This document shows positions 16,450-24,589 of a stretch of 64,000 nt of DNA, piece after piece. How positions within the stretch are numbered: the stretch's first letter is position 1; every line of letters starts with the position of its first letter. Under the pieces are notes generated by a model. That model was given only the letters and a program-made list of their open reading frames with translations. It was not told the DNA's origin and made no database searches. The stretch is from positions 124,001 to 188,000 of the forward strand of contig NZ_JAHBBF010000003.1 of the NCBI RefSeq assembly GCF_019331725.1, written 5' to 3'. The translations under genes and the position numbers were made by a program. The stretch comes from Bifidobacterium saguinibicoloris. GTDB taxonomy: Bacteria > Actinomycetota > Actinomycetes > Actinomycetales > Bifidobacteriaceae.

Positions 16450-17256
16450 ATGACAGCATCCGCCATCCCGTTCCCGCCCGAAAGCGCCGGCGCCGATCCG
16501 GCCCGGAACGCCACGCTCGGCATCCTGGAAAGCCGGCGCACCATCCGCAAGTTCGCCGAGGAACCCATCGACCAGGAGACCATCGACGCCATCGAACAGG
16601 CGGCCCGGCAGACCGCCACCAGCGAATCGCTGAGCTCGTGGTCCGTGATCCGCGTCAAGGATCCGAAACTGCGCGAACTCGTCGCCTCGATCTGCGGGCA
16701 TGCACGCATCGCCCGCGCTCCCCTGCTGTACATCTTCCTGGCGGACCAGCACCGCAACCTGCGCATCGCCGAGGAGAAGGGCGTCGATACGGCCGGCGGC
16801 GTCCTGTCCTCCACGCACCTGTTCCTGCAGGCGTACGACGACGCGGTGCTCGCCGTGCACGCCACCGAGACCGCGGCGGAATCATTGGGCCTCGGCGCGG
16901 TGATCCTCGGCGCCATCAGCCGCGGCGTCCCGCAGCTCGTCGAGGCCCTGCACCTGCCGAAGCACGTGTTCCCCGTGCTGGGCCTGGCCATCGGCAAGCC
17001 GGTCAAGGTGCCGGAGCTCAAGCCGCGCCCGCCGATCGCATTCCAATACTTCGACGACGTCTACCCGTCCGACGGGGACACGCCGGACCTCGTGGGCGCG
17101 CTCGCGGACTTCGACAAGGACGTACACGACTACTACGAGCGCCGCAACCCGGACAATCCACTGACCGGATTCACCGACTATGTGGCCGGCCTCGCCACAC
17201 GCACCACGGACGTGAAGCTGTTCGAACAGATCAGGGAGCAGGGCTTCACCGAGTGA
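16450..17256 (+). CDS. Nitroreductase family protein (NfsA-like)
   Basis: A 268-residue flavoprotein of the nitroreductase family, which uses FMN and NAD(P)H to reduce nitro groups, quinones or flavins. The N-terminal FMN-contact motif is in LESRRTIRKFAEEPID; SSWSVIRVKD and the central SLGLGAVILGAI segment, followed by the FPVLGLAIGKP strand, match the NfsA/FRP branch, as does the extended C-terminal arm (to residue 268). AAGGAGG stands 5 nt before the ATG. It follows the LanC-like gene, but the hairpin and a -10 element between them argue for an independent unit, so a role as azoline-type oxidase for a peptide product is only a remote possibility. Confidence 0.85.
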   Translation: MTASAIPFPPESAGADPARNATLGILESRRTIRKFAEEPIDQETIDAIEQAARQTATSESLSSWSVIRVKDPKLRELVASICGHARIARAPLLYIFLADQHRNLRIAEEKGVDTAGGVLSSTHLFLQAYDDAVLAVHATETAAESLGLGAVILGAISRGVPQLVEALHLPKHVFPVLGLAIGKPVKVPELKPRPPIAFQYFDDVYPSDGDTPDLVGALADFDKDVHDYYERRNPDNPLTGFTDYVAGLATRTTDVKLFEQIREQGFTE

Positions 17257-17302
17257 CGGCCTCCGCCGGCGCGGACGCGCCGCGGCATGGACGACACGAT
17301 TC

Positions 17303-17335
17303 GGCCCCGGCATGCGGACGCATGCCGGGGCCTTG
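17303..17335 (+). terminator. Rho-independent terminator of the nitroreductase gene
   Basis: GGCCCCGGCATGCG (17303-17316) pairs with CGCATGCCGGGGCC (17319-17332), followed by TTGT. Confidence 0.8.
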
Positions 17336-17396
17336 TGATGCGGCGGACAGGCCGCATCCCACGGAACGTCGGAGGAAGCACATCGGAGAACACGCG

Positions 17397-17444
17397 AAAA
17401 AGTCGTCGCGGCCGGATCCCCCGAACCGGCCGCAACGACTTTCC
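17397..17444 (-). terminator. Rho-independent terminator of the metB-like gene
   Basis: AGTCGTCGCGGCCGG (17401-17415) pairs with CCGGCCGCAACGACT (17426-17440) with one mismatch; on the minus strand the stem is followed by TTTTT. Lies 28 bp past the metB stop. Confidence 0.85.
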
Positions 17445-17471
17445 CCTTTCCGAGCCCCTCCGTCGCTCCCG

Positions 17472-18701
17472 TCAGGCGAACACGCCGGACGCGAGCTGCG
17501 CGAACACGTCGGCTCCCGCGTGACGTTCCAGATACCTTGAGTAGGCGATGTCGAACGCCTGCCCCAGATCCTCGATGAGGTCGGCGGCGTCCTCGATGCC
17601 GACGGCGAGACGCACGAGCTCGTCGGTGATGCCCACCTTGAGCCGCTCCTCACGCGGCAGTTCGAAATGCGTCATGCGACACGGCAGCTCCGCGAGGCTC
17701 TCCACCGCGCCCAGCGAGACGGCCAGACGGAACACGTGCAGGTTGTCGAGCACGTCGGCCGGGTCCACGCCGGGCACGACCTCGAAGCTCAGCACGCCGC
17801 CCGCACCCTTGAGACCTTTCTCACGCAGCTCGGCCTCGCGCCCGGGCAGACCCGGGTAGTTCACGGTCTTGACGAGCGGATGGGCGAGCAGATACTGCGC
17901 GATGGCCTTCGCGTTGGCCTGCTGGCGGTCCATGCGCAGGGCGAGCGTCTGGATGCCGCGGCGCACCGCGTCGCATTCCAGAGGCGCGAGCACGCCGCCG
18001 AAGCGGTTCTGCGCGAAGTACAGCTTGTTGCCGACCTCCTCGCCGAGACTCACCACGAGTCCGGCGTTCACGTCGGAGTGGCCGGCCAGGTACTTGGTGG
18101 CGGAGTGGATGACGATGTCGGCGCCGAGATCCAGTGGACGCTGCAGGTACGGGGTGACGAACGTGTTGTCCACGATGGCGAGCGCCCCGTAACGGTGGGC
18201 GACGTTCGCGATGCCGCGCACGTCGTTCACGTCGAGCAGCGGGTTCGTGAGCACCTCGAAGTAGACGGCCTTCGCCGCGGGCACGTCGTTCGCAGGGTCG
18301 CCGGCGACGGCCGCCGTCAGCGCCTGGAAGTCGTGCGTGTCGACCGAGTCGAAGACGAGGCCGCGCTCGCCGAAGTACTCGTGGAACAGCGAATAGGTGC
18401 CGCCGTAGATGTTCTTGCCGACGACGATGCGGTCGCCCGGCTTGAAGATGCTCAGCGTGGCGTGGATGGCGGCGAGGCCGGAGGCGAACGCGAAGCCGCG
18501 GGTGCCGTGCTCGAGCTGCGCGATCTGGCGCTCGAGGAACTCGCGGGTGGGGTTGCCGCTGCGCGCGTAGTCGTAGCGGGGCATGGACCCGACCCCTTCG
18601 AAGGCATATGTCGTTGAGTTGTAGATCGGCGGGTTCACGGCGCCGGTGGCGTTGTCGCCCACCGGCAGGCCGTGCACGAGCTGAGTGTTGAACCTGGTCA
18701 T
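17472..18701 (-). CDS. metB: Cystathionine gamma-synthase / cystathionine lyase family PLP enzyme
   Basis: A 409-residue PLP enzyme of the Cys/Met metabolism family. The PLP lysine lies in HSATKYLAGHSDVNAG; the N-terminal PIYNSTTYAFEG and YDYARSGNPTREFLE stretches and GFAFASGLAAIHATLSIF are standard. It is of the classic MetB/MetC/CGL size, distinct from the longer MetY-like enzyme at 8117. Cystathionine gamma-synthase is the likeliest reading, but beta- or gamma-lyase activity cannot be excluded by eye. AGGGGGTG lies 5 nt before the ATG. A TATA-N9-TATR site lies about 100 bp upstream (18801-18821), matching those near the metY gene, so the two enzymes may be co-regulated. Confidence 0.87.
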   Translation of the reverse strand: MTRFNTQLVHGLPVGDNATGAVNPPIYNSTTYAFEGVGSMPRYDYARSGNPTREFLERQIAQLEHGTRGFAFASGLAAIHATLSIFKPGDRIVVGKNIYGGTYSLFHEYFGERGLVFDSVDTHDFQALTAAVAGDPANDVPAAKAVYFEVLTNPLLDVNDVRGIANVAHRYGALAIVDNTFVTPYLQRPLDLGADIVIHSATKYLAGHSDVNAGLVVSLGEEVGNKLYFAQNRFGGVLAPLECDAVRRGIQTLALRMDRQQANAKAIAQYLLAHPLVKTVNYPGLPGREAELREKGLKGAGGVLSFEVVPGVDPADVLDNLHVFRLAVSLGAVESLAELPCRMTHFELPREERLKVGITDELVRLAVGIEDAADLIEDLGQAFDIAYSRYLERHAGADVFAQLASGVFA

Positions 18702-18800
18702 TGCGCACCCCCTATCGTGTTCGCGTGGCGTTGCGCGGAGCCCTTCCCCGCGCGGCTGGTATCGACGATAACGCACGCGTCCCGCATGAAACGGGGTGTC

Positions 18801-18821
18801 GTTATACGGGTTGCTTATGGG
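18801..18821. promoter_or_regulatory. TATA-N9-TATR inverted repeat (site 3), metB side
   Basis: GTTATA, nine bases (CGGGTTGCT), TATGGG. Compared with site 2 read on the minus strand (TTTATA, CCCGTTGGT, TATAGG), 16 of 21 bases agree including the central GTTG. It lies between metB and the divergent esterase gene. Confidence 0.5.
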
Positions 18822-18856
18822 GTGTTATGCACACCGCAGCCGGCCCGGCGCCCGCC

Positions 18857-18862
18857 TACACT
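18857..18862 (+). promoter_or_regulatory. -10 hexamer of a probable leaderless esterase promoter
   Basis: TACACT, then GGGAATC (7 nt), then the ATG at 18870; nearly the same string as at 3344-3356. Confidence 0.55.
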
Positions 18863-18869
18863 GGGAATC

Positions 18870-19538
18870 ATGACAAGTCCTATGACAATCACCAAGGCTT
18901 TGACACGTCTGAACGGTTCCGATTCCTCCGCCGACCCGGTGTTCGTGCTGCTGCACGGCTGGGGTTCCAACGAATACGACCTGCCCGACCTGCTGCGTTA
19001 CTGCGGCGCCGGTTCGGCCGACTACGCGAGCCTCAGGGCTCCGATCGCGTACGGCATGGGCTACACGTGGTTCGGCGATTGGGCGCATGAGGGTGTGCCG
19101 GAGGGCGAGTCGCTGACCCGTCAGGCGTACGACGCGTCCGCGGCCATCGACGCGTGGGTGAAGGCGAACGTCCCGGCCGCGCGTCCGGTGGTCACGATGG
19201 GCTTCTCGCAAGGCGGTCTGCTGGCGGCGCACATGCTGCGCTTCGATCCGGCCCGCTATGCGGCGGCCGTGAGCTTCTCCGGCTGGCTCGCGCCGGGCGT
19301 GATGGACGGCGACAAGGCGCTCGAGGCCTCGCAGCCGCCGGTCTTCTACGGCCACGGCGCCGCCGACGACATCTTCCCGTCCGCGGACGTGGCGGCGATG
19401 GGCGCGTTCTGGCGCGCGCACGGCACGTTGAGCGAGCACATCTACCCGGGCATGGCGCATTCCATCAACATGGACGAACTGCGCGACGTGCAGCGTTTCC
19501 TCGAGTCGAACGGTCTGGTCCGTCCGCGGATCTGGTGA
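18870..19538 (+). CDS. Alpha/beta hydrolase, phospholipase/carboxylesterase family
   Basis: A 222-residue serine hydrolase of the small carboxylesterase/acyl-thioesterase type. Features in order: VFVLLHGWGSNEYD (oxyanion HG), a central lid region with WFGDW, nucleophile elbow GFSQGG, the acid in HGAADDIFP and the catalytic His in GMAHSIN. No signal peptide is seen, so it should be cytosolic. The first ATG is 7 nt after TACACT and lacks a ribosome site; a second ATG lies 12 nt further in. It is divergent from metB. Natural substrate unknown. Confidence 0.87.
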   Translation: MTSPMTITKALTRLNGSDSSADPVFVLLHGWGSNEYDLPDLLRYCGAGSADYASLRAPIAYGMGYTWFGDWAHEGVPEGESLTRQAYDASAAIDAWVKANVPAARPVVTMGFSQGGLLAAHMLRFDPARYAAAVSFSGWLAPGVMDGDKALEASQPPVFYGHGAADDIFPSADVAAMGAFWRAHGTLSEHIYPGMAHSINMDELRDVQRFLESNGLVRPRIW

Positions 19539-19586
19539 CGCCGTCCGACGCCGCCGCGTCAGGCGCGTGCGGCGCGCGTCGCGTTC

Positions 19587-21893
19587 TCACGCCGTGGCGT
19601 ATGGCACGTGCATGAATTCGGGCACCTTGTACCATTTCACCGGGTATCCGGCGCCGTGCGCGCAGAACACGGAATCGGGCGTGTGGTCCAGGTCGGCCTC
19701 CGGATCGTACCGGGCCTCCTCGATGACGCGCGTCTGATCGTGGCACGGCCGGTAACCGCCGAACGTGAGGGCGAGCCGGCCGCGTCCGTGCGTGTACGCG
19801 TTGACGTCCATCGCGTAGTCGCGCATCTCGGAGACCGGCGCCTCGCCTTCGATGAGCGCGTATCCGCCGTCCTGCGAGGACGGGCTGAACGTGCCGGACA
19901 TGCGTTGGACGTCGGCCATCGCGCGTCCCAGCATGTCGTCCGGCACTTCGAGACGGAACCGGTACCACGGCTCCAGCACCACGCAATGGCCCGGGTCGGC
20001 GGCGACGGCCTTCGCCATCGCCGTGACGGCTTCGGCGCGGGCGTCGTCCGACGCGGCGGTCCCGCCCGTCGCGTCCTTGTCCGTCTTCTCCGACTTCGCC
20101 GACGACGCCGTCGCGTCGTCGGCGTCGTCATCGTCGATTGCGTACGCGGGACGCTGCGTGTCCCGTCCGACGACGGCGTGTCCGACGACGCCGGAACGCG
20201 CCTCCATCAGCCCCTGCCGGATCGCCCGGTACGTCGCCTGACGGAAGTCGCCGCCTTCGGTGTGCTTCAGGTGCGCGCGTGCGGCGACGAGCGTCATCAC
20301 GACGTCGGTGAGCGGCGAGCCGGTGAGCACGCCGAGATGCTCGCGCTCGGTCAGATGCGTGAGGATGAGCCGCTGCCAGTTGCGGTCGAGCTCGTTCGTC
20401 GTGAGGGCCGACGCGACCTTCACGCCGCTGCCCGGCTCCCCCGGTTCGATGAGGATGTGCGCCTCGGCGTAGTGCCGCAGCGGTTCGAAGTGTCCGACGC
20501 CTTCGATGGGCTTCGTGATGGTCTCGCGGTAGAGGATCGATCCCGTGCCGAACGACACGTCCAATCCGAACCGTTCATGCAGGGTCTGCTGGATGATTTC
20601 GAGCTGAATCGCGCCCATGAGCTGCACGTGGATCTCCTGCACGCGTTCCACCCAGTTCACGTGCAGCAGCGGGTCCTCGTCCTCGAGCTCGCGCAGGGCG
20701 GTGAGGACCTTGTGCAGGGTGAGGTCGTCGAACCGGGACGTCGTGGCCGGGGACGGGACGTCGCCGCCGGCGCCGTCCGTTCCGGCCGCACCGGCCGCAC
20801 CGGCGGGCAGCACGGTGTAGGTGAGGACCGGCTGCATGGAGGGCGATGCGGCGTCGGGTTCGCATCCCAGCCCTTCGCCGGGGAACGTGTGTTCGAGGCC
20901 GGTCACGGCGCACACCGCGCCGGCGGGCAGTTCGGTGGCGATGTCGAACCGCGCGCCGTTGTAGACACGCACCTGGTCGATCTTCTCGGTGTATCCGCCG
21001 GCGTCGGCGTCCACAGGCGCGTCGGACGGAACATCCGCGTCGGCGTCGCCTCCGGCGCCTACGCCCGTACGCACCAGCGACTTGGCCTTGAGCGTGCCGC
21101 CGGTCACCCGCAGCCAGGTGAGCCGGTTGTGCTTGTCGTCGTGCGAGACCTTGAACACGCGGGCGCCGAACCCCGCCGGCCAGACGGGTTCGCGCGCGTA
21201 CGCGGCGAACCCGTCGAGGAACTCGCCGACGCCGTCGAGCTTCAACGCGGAACCGAAGAACACGGGGAACAGCGCGCGTGCGGCGACCATCGCGCGCACG
21301 CGGCCCAACGTAAGCGAACCGGCGTCGAAATACTCGTCCATCGCCCGCTCGTCCAACGCGGCGACGTCCTCCACCTCGTCGCCGAACGGCACGGGCGTCG
21401 CGTCGTCGGACGCCTCCCCCATCGCAGGCAGCGACTGGACCGCGTCGGACAGACGCCGGCGCAGCTGGGCGAGCACGGCGTCGCGGTCGAAGCCGGGCGC
21501 GTCGCACTTGTTGACGAAGACGAACGTGGGCACATGGTAGCGGTCGAGCAGACGCCACAGCGTCTCGGTGTGGCCCTGGACGCCGTCCGTGCCGGAGACC
21601 ACGAGGATCGCGTAGTCGAGCACGCGCAGCACACGCTCGGTCTCCGCCGCGAAGTCGACGTGGCCGGGCGTGTCGAGCAGGGTGAGGCCGAGGTCGCCGT
21701 ATTCGACGAGCGCCTGATGCGCGGAGATGGTGATGCCTCGCGCCTTCTCGAGGGCGTCGGTGTCGAGGAAGGCGTCGCCGTGGTCCACGCGGCCGAGCCT
21801 GCGGATCTCACCGGTGCGGTACAGCAGCGCCTCGGACAGCGTGGTCTTGCCGGCGTCCACGTGCGCCACGATTCCCGCCACGATCCGCGTCAT
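19587..21893 (-). CDS. TetM-like translation-factor GTPase (ribosomal protection family relative)
   Basis: A 768-residue EF-G-type GTPase. G1 is AHVDAGKTT, switch region RGITIS, G3 DTPGHVDF, G4 NKCD. The EF-G-like domains II-V follow, with the C-terminal FGGYRPCHDQ and the late TPDSVFCAHGAGYPVKW tail that I associate with chromosomal TetM-like GTPases. It is about 130 residues longer than TetM/TetW because of low-complexity Asp/Ala/Ser insertions (near residues 290-315 and in the C-terminal third, around DDDDADDATASSAKSEK). Base composition matches its neighbours and no mobile-element signs are seen, so this is probably an intrinsic gene whose link to tetracycline is unproven. GAAGGA lies 6 nt before the ATG at 21893, but only 3 nt before the ATG at 21896. 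Confidence 0.82.
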   Translation of the reverse strand: MTRIVAGIVAHVDAGKTTLSEALLYRTGEIRRLGRVDHGDAFLDTDALEKARGITISAHQALVEYGDLGLTLLDTPGHVDFAAETERVLRVLDYAILVVSGTDGVQGHTETLWRLLDRYHVPTFVFVNKCDAPGFDRDAVLAQLRRRLSDAVQSLPAMGEASDDATPVPFGDEVEDVAALDERAMDEYFDAGSLTLGRVRAMVAARALFPVFFGSALKLDGVGEFLDGFAAYAREPVWPAGFGARVFKVSHDDKHNRLTWLRVTGGTLKAKSLVRTGVGAGGDADADVPSDAPVDADAGGYTEKIDQVRVYNGARFDIATELPAGAVCAVTGLEHTFPGEGLGCEPDAASPSMQPVLTYTVLPAGAAGAAGTDGAGGDVPSPATTSRFDDLTLHKVLTALRELEDEDPLLHVNWVERVQEIHVQLMGAIQLEIIQQTLHERFGLDVSFGTGSILYRETITKPIEGVGHFEPLRHYAEAHILIEPGEPGSGVKVASALTTNELDRNWQRLILTHLTEREHLGVLTGSPLTDVVMTLVAARAHLKHTEGGDFRQATYRAIRQGLMEARSGVVGHAVVGRDTQRPAYAIDDDDADDATASSAKSEKTDKDATGGTAASDDARAEAVTAMAKAVAADPGHCVVLEPWYRFRLEVPDDMLGRAMADVQRMSGTFSPSSQDGGYALIEGEAPVSEMRDYAMDVNAYTHGRGRLALTFGGYRPCHDQTRVIEEARYDPEADLDHTPDSVFCAHGAGYPVKWYKVPEFMHVPYATA

Positions 21894-21992
21894 CATCCGT
21901 CCTTCCGTCGTTCCGAACGCATATCCCACCAATATAGGACGGCGCGGGCGCGGAGGGCGAAGCGGGCGCCCCGCCGTGCGGCCCGGACAGGT

Positions 21993-22082
21993 CCCCGCAT
22001 GTCCGCCCGTCTCCGCATGTCCGCCCGTCTCCGCATGTCCGCCCGTCCCCGCATGTCCGCCCGTCTCCGCATGTCCGTCTAC
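21993..22082. repeat. 18-bp tandem minisatellite, five units
   Basis: Five consecutive 18-bp units of the form cYccgcatgtccgcccgt (21993, 22011, 22029, 22047, 22065), the last diverging at its end. They fill the space between the divergent GTPase and exonuclease genes. The final unit runs into TACTAT (22080-22085), a possible -10 for the exonuclease gene. Confidence 0.9.
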
Positions 22083-22163
22083 TATGGGGTGGGCGTTTCG
22101 TGCCGCCGTCGCAGGGGCACGGCATCCACGCCCATCACCGCACTTGAGGGACAGGAGCACACC

Positions 22164-22970
22164 ATGACCGTTTCCGGCATCACCACGTTCGGCCGGCAGC
22201 CGGATTCCGAGGACGTCACCGCTGAGGCCGCGGAACCCGCGGAGGCCGCCCGCGCGCCCCGCGTGGAGGGGTTCCCGTCCGACTACGTGGCGCTCGACCT
22301 GGAGACCACCGGCTTCTATCCGAACAGCTGCGCGATCACGGAGATCGGCGCGGTGCGCGTGCGCGACCGGCGCATCGTGGACCGGTTCCAGCGTCTGGTG
22401 AACCCGTTGAAGCCGATTCCGGCGCAGGTGGTCAAGCTCACCGGCATCACCGATGACATGGTCTCCGGGCTCGACCCCATCGACCAGGTGCTGCCGGAGT
22501 TCACCGCGTGGCTCGCGCAGGGCGCGGACGCGGCGGAGGACGCGGCGGACGCTGCGGGGAACGGGGTGGAGAACGCGGCGGACGGAGAGGCCGCCGGCGG
22601 CATCGCCGCAATCGAACCGCTCATCGGACACAACATCAAGTTCGACCTGAGCTTCATCGACTACAACTGCCGTCAGGTGCTCGGCGAGCCGTTCTCCTGT
22701 CTGGACTACGACACCATGCAGATCAGCCGCGCCATGTTCCCCGAACAGCGCCGCCACCGTCTGCTCGACCTCATCCAACGGTTCGGCATCGCGGACAACG
22801 AGGAGCATCGCGCGCTGAGCGACGCCATCCAAACGCAGCAGTGCTTCGAATGGATGCACAAGTACGCGGACCGTCACGCCGGACACAGCGGATTCCGCGG
22901 CGTAGACTGGAAGGCGACGCCCGCCAAGGGCAACAAGGCCATCCTCCACCGGCAGATCGTGCTGTACTGA
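22164..22970 (+). CDS. DEDDh 3'-5' exonuclease (DNA polymerase III epsilon-like)
   Basis: A 268-residue exonuclease of the DnaQ-like DEDDh superfamily. ExoI is YVALDLETTGFYP, ExoII is in LIGHNIKFDLSFI, and ExoIII is EHRALSDA (His and Asp). The domain begins near residue 40 after an acidic, Ala/Glu-rich lead. Unusually, a ~25-residue Ala/Asp/Gly/Glu stretch (near residues 127-151) separates ExoI from ExoII. The C-terminus VDWKATPAKGNKAILHRQ is beyond the nuclease core. ACAGGAG lies 6 nt before the ATG at 22164. It may be a proofreading or repair exonuclease; it lacks the clamp/DinG-type fusions of other polymerase epsilon forms. Confidence 0.85.
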   Translation: MTVSGITTFGRQPDSEDVTAEAAEPAEAARAPRVEGFPSDYVALDLETTGFYPNSCAITEIGAVRVRDRRIVDRFQRLVNPLKPIPAQVVKLTGITDDMVSGLDPIDQVLPEFTAWLAQGADAAEDAADAAGNGVENAADGEAAGGIAAIEPLIGHNIKFDLSFIDYNCRQVLGEPFSCLDYDTMQISRAMFPEQRRHRLLDLIQRFGIADNEEHRALSDAIQTQQCFEWMHKYADRHAGHSGFRGVDWKATPAKGNKAILHRQIVLY

Positions 22971-23026
22971 TCGGTGCCGTCCCGGCCGCCGGGTGGAGCC
23001 GAGGGCCACGAACCAAGGAGGTTCCC

Positions 23027-23386
23027 ATGGGTTGGGGAGCTGGAAGGACGACGACCGTATCGTTCCCGCAACGTCCCATCGACGTCTACAACGCGCTCAC
23101 GCGCATCGGGCCGGGTGTGGACGGGCTGGGACCCGCCATGCCCCACCCGGAATCGTGGATGGTGATGTTCAGCAAGGGCGTCGGTCTCACCTCGTGGGGT
23201 GAAAGGGTGACCGCGCAGGTCACCCAAGGGCCCGACGGACGGACGTGGGTGACCATCACCTCGGTGCTCGAGGTCGGTCTCGTGGACGTGTGGGGCAAGA
23301 ACGACGACCATGTGAACGCCATCTGCAATGCGCTGTGCGCGCAATTGGGCCAGGCGCTCGTGGTCAGGCCTCTCGGCGACGCGTGA
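23027..23386 (+). CDS. Small protein of unknown function
   Basis: A 119-residue cytosolic protein with a near-perfect ribosome site (AAGGAGG, 5 nt before ATG), about 55 bp after the exonuclease gene and probably co-transcribed. Visible pattern: beta-rich start TTTVSFPQRPIDVYNAL, a central WMVMFSKG, then WGERVTAQVTQ and WVTITSVLEVGLVDVW strands and a C-terminal helix (VNAICNALCAQLGQAL). The alternation of strands and a long final helix would suit an SRPBCC/START-like fold, but this is only an impression; I do not recognise the family. Confidence 0.7.
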   Translation: MGWGAGRTTTVSFPQRPIDVYNALTRIGPGVDGLGPAMPHPESWMVMFSKGVGLTSWGERVTAQVTQGPDGRTWVTITSVLEVGLVDVWGKNDDHVNAICNALCAQLGQALVVRPLGDA

Positions 23387-23407
23387 CCTTCGGGACGGCG
23401 TGAGCCG

Positions 23408-23794
23408 TCATCGGCGTATCCGCGATTCATCGATGGGGTCGTCGTATCCGCACATCGCGCACTGCCAGTGACCGTTCCGATCGGTGAATCCGGATTGGTC
23501 GTTGAGATATGCCCCGCAGCCGTCACACCACCATGCGATGTCCGGCCACTGAAGGTCGCTGATCTCATACATCACGTCCTCGTCCCAGATGTCGTACTCC
23601 CACGAGCGCGCCGCGGACCCGCCATACCCATTGCTCCGGAACACGGTCTCCCCATGTTCGGATCCCTCGTCGGTGATGCGGTATGCGCCGGGCTCTCCTT
23701 CCAGAAAGCCCCGGTCCTTGAGCAGCACATTGACCTCGCGAGCCGTCAACCCCATCTTCTCCCCGAGAATCCGCGCGGACATCCTCGTCATCAT
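23408..23794 (-). CDS. Unknown protein with N-terminal HTH-like segment and C-terminal zinc ribbon
   Basis: A 128-residue protein. The first ~45 residues (ARILGEKMGLTAREVNVLLK, then a turn and YRITDEG) resemble a winged-helix segment found at the C-terminus of phage antirepressor/KilA-type proteins. The C-terminus has two Cys pairs, CDGC and CAMC, separated by ~20 residues, a probable zinc ribbon. The middle is Trp/Asp/Glu-rich. GGAGG stands 6 nt before the ATG, and the upstream gene's stop overlaps this start (TGATG), showing translational coupling. Codon use is less GC-rich than surrounding genes. Function unknown; part of the island at 23.4-25.5 kb. Confidence 0.65.
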   Translation of the reverse strand: MMTRMSARILGEKMGLTAREVNVLLKDRGFLEGEPGAYRITDEGSEHGETVFRSNGYGGSAARSWEYDIWDEDVMYEISDLQWPDIAWWCDGCGAYLNDQSGFTDRNGHWQCAMCGYDDPIDESRIRR

Positions 23795-24504
23795 CAATCA
23801 CCTCCGGCGAAAGGCATCGTCGAATCCCCGTCGGCGCAGCGCTCGATGAGATGCAGCATCTTGCCTGGGATTTTCACCGCATGGAAGAACCGCTCCCTCT
23901 CGTTGAACAGCTCCTTACGATGAATCGCATAATTGCATAACGACCTCGTCTTATGCATCTCGACGGCAAGACCGTCTCCGATGAACGGCGCGGCGCATTC
24001 GATGAGCTCGTGCAGATCCTCCTGTCCATCCACTTCCGCCAGATGATAATCGAGAGTGCAGCGGACAGCCGATTCCATGGTCTGCCTAATCAAGGTCGCC
24101 TCCTGGGATCGAAGCAACGACCGCCGTACGTCGTCGATTTCCTCTCGGGCGAGTTCATCCAACCGGTATACCTCTGACATCGTCTCCATGACGATGTTCG
24201 CCTCATGCCGGTAGTTTCTGCAACGAATCAGCATGGTCCGCATGAGAGGCAGCCGGTCTCCGCTTTTCTCGGTTGCGATGTCTTCACACATGTCGCGTCC
24301 GGACACTGCATCCACCGCCGCCCGCTCAGCCATATCCGACGACGGGGATGAGATATCGCTTCTCGCCGCCGATGGGACCGCACCGTCGTCCGTCCCATGT
24401 TTGCCGATGGAAGATGACCACCACATCAACAGGCTTCCTGCAAGTACTCCCACGGTACCGATTCCGAACTGCAACGCCGCCGAATTCCAAATCTGCTGTT
24501 TCAT
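23794..24504 (-). CDS. Membrane-anchored protein of unknown function
   Basis: A 236-residue protein. A single hydrophobic segment near residues 8-30 (ALQFGIGTVGVLAGSLLMWW) would anchor it, followed by a Ser/Asp-rich linker and a helical domain with regularly spaced Arg/Glu and two or three cysteines (e.g. LIRCRNYR, MESAVRC). No known motif is seen. GAGGAG lies 6 nt before the ATG at 24504. The stop overlaps the next start by one base (TGATG), so the two proteins are likely made together. AT-richer than the neighbourhood. It is divergent from the HTH regulator at 24590, which may control it. Confidence 0.65.
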   Translation of the reverse strand: MKQQIWNSAALQFGIGTVGVLAGSLLMWWSSSIGKHGTDDGAVPSAARSDISSPSSDMAERAAVDAVSGRDMCEDIATEKSGDRLPLMRTMLIRCRNYRHEANIVMETMSEVYRLDELAREEIDDVRRSLLRSQEATLIRQTMESAVRCTLDYHLAEVDGQEDLHELIECAAPFIGDGLAVEMHKTRSLCNYAIHRKELFNERERFFHAVKIPGKMLHLIERCADGDSTMPFAGGD

Positions 24505-24577
24505 GATCATCTCCTCAGACGTTCGAAATAGCGTGACGAGTGTCAGCATACGAACCCTGAGACCCTCTATCAATGAG

Positions 24578-24583
24578 TAGAAT
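24578..24583 (+). promoter_or_regulatory. -10 hexamer, possible leaderless promoter of the HTH gene
   Basis: TAGAAT, then 6 nt, then the ATG at 24590; no ribosome site. Confidence 0.45.
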
Positions 24584-24589
24584 TAGAGC

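Noticed and set aside
19587..21893. Acquired tetracycline resistance element
   Set aside because: No integrase, transposase, IS ends or change in composition; the protein is a diverged long form.
21921..21950. A fourth TATA-N9-TATA site (CGCATA-N9-TATAGG) upstream of the TetM-like gene
   Set aside because: Only one half fits the pattern (CATA instead of TATA), and the gene has no link to sulfur amino acids; chance similarity is likely.
21993..22082. Possible CRISPR array
   Set aside because: The 18-bp units are directly adjacent with no unique spacers and no cas genes nearby.
19608..22163. Open frame of over 850 codons on the plus strand across the TetM-like gene
   Set aside because: It is the antisense shadow of a clear GTPase with all G motifs; His/Arg/Val-rich composition is typical of complementary GC-rich codons. 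Only the last part, from 22164, is the real exonuclease.
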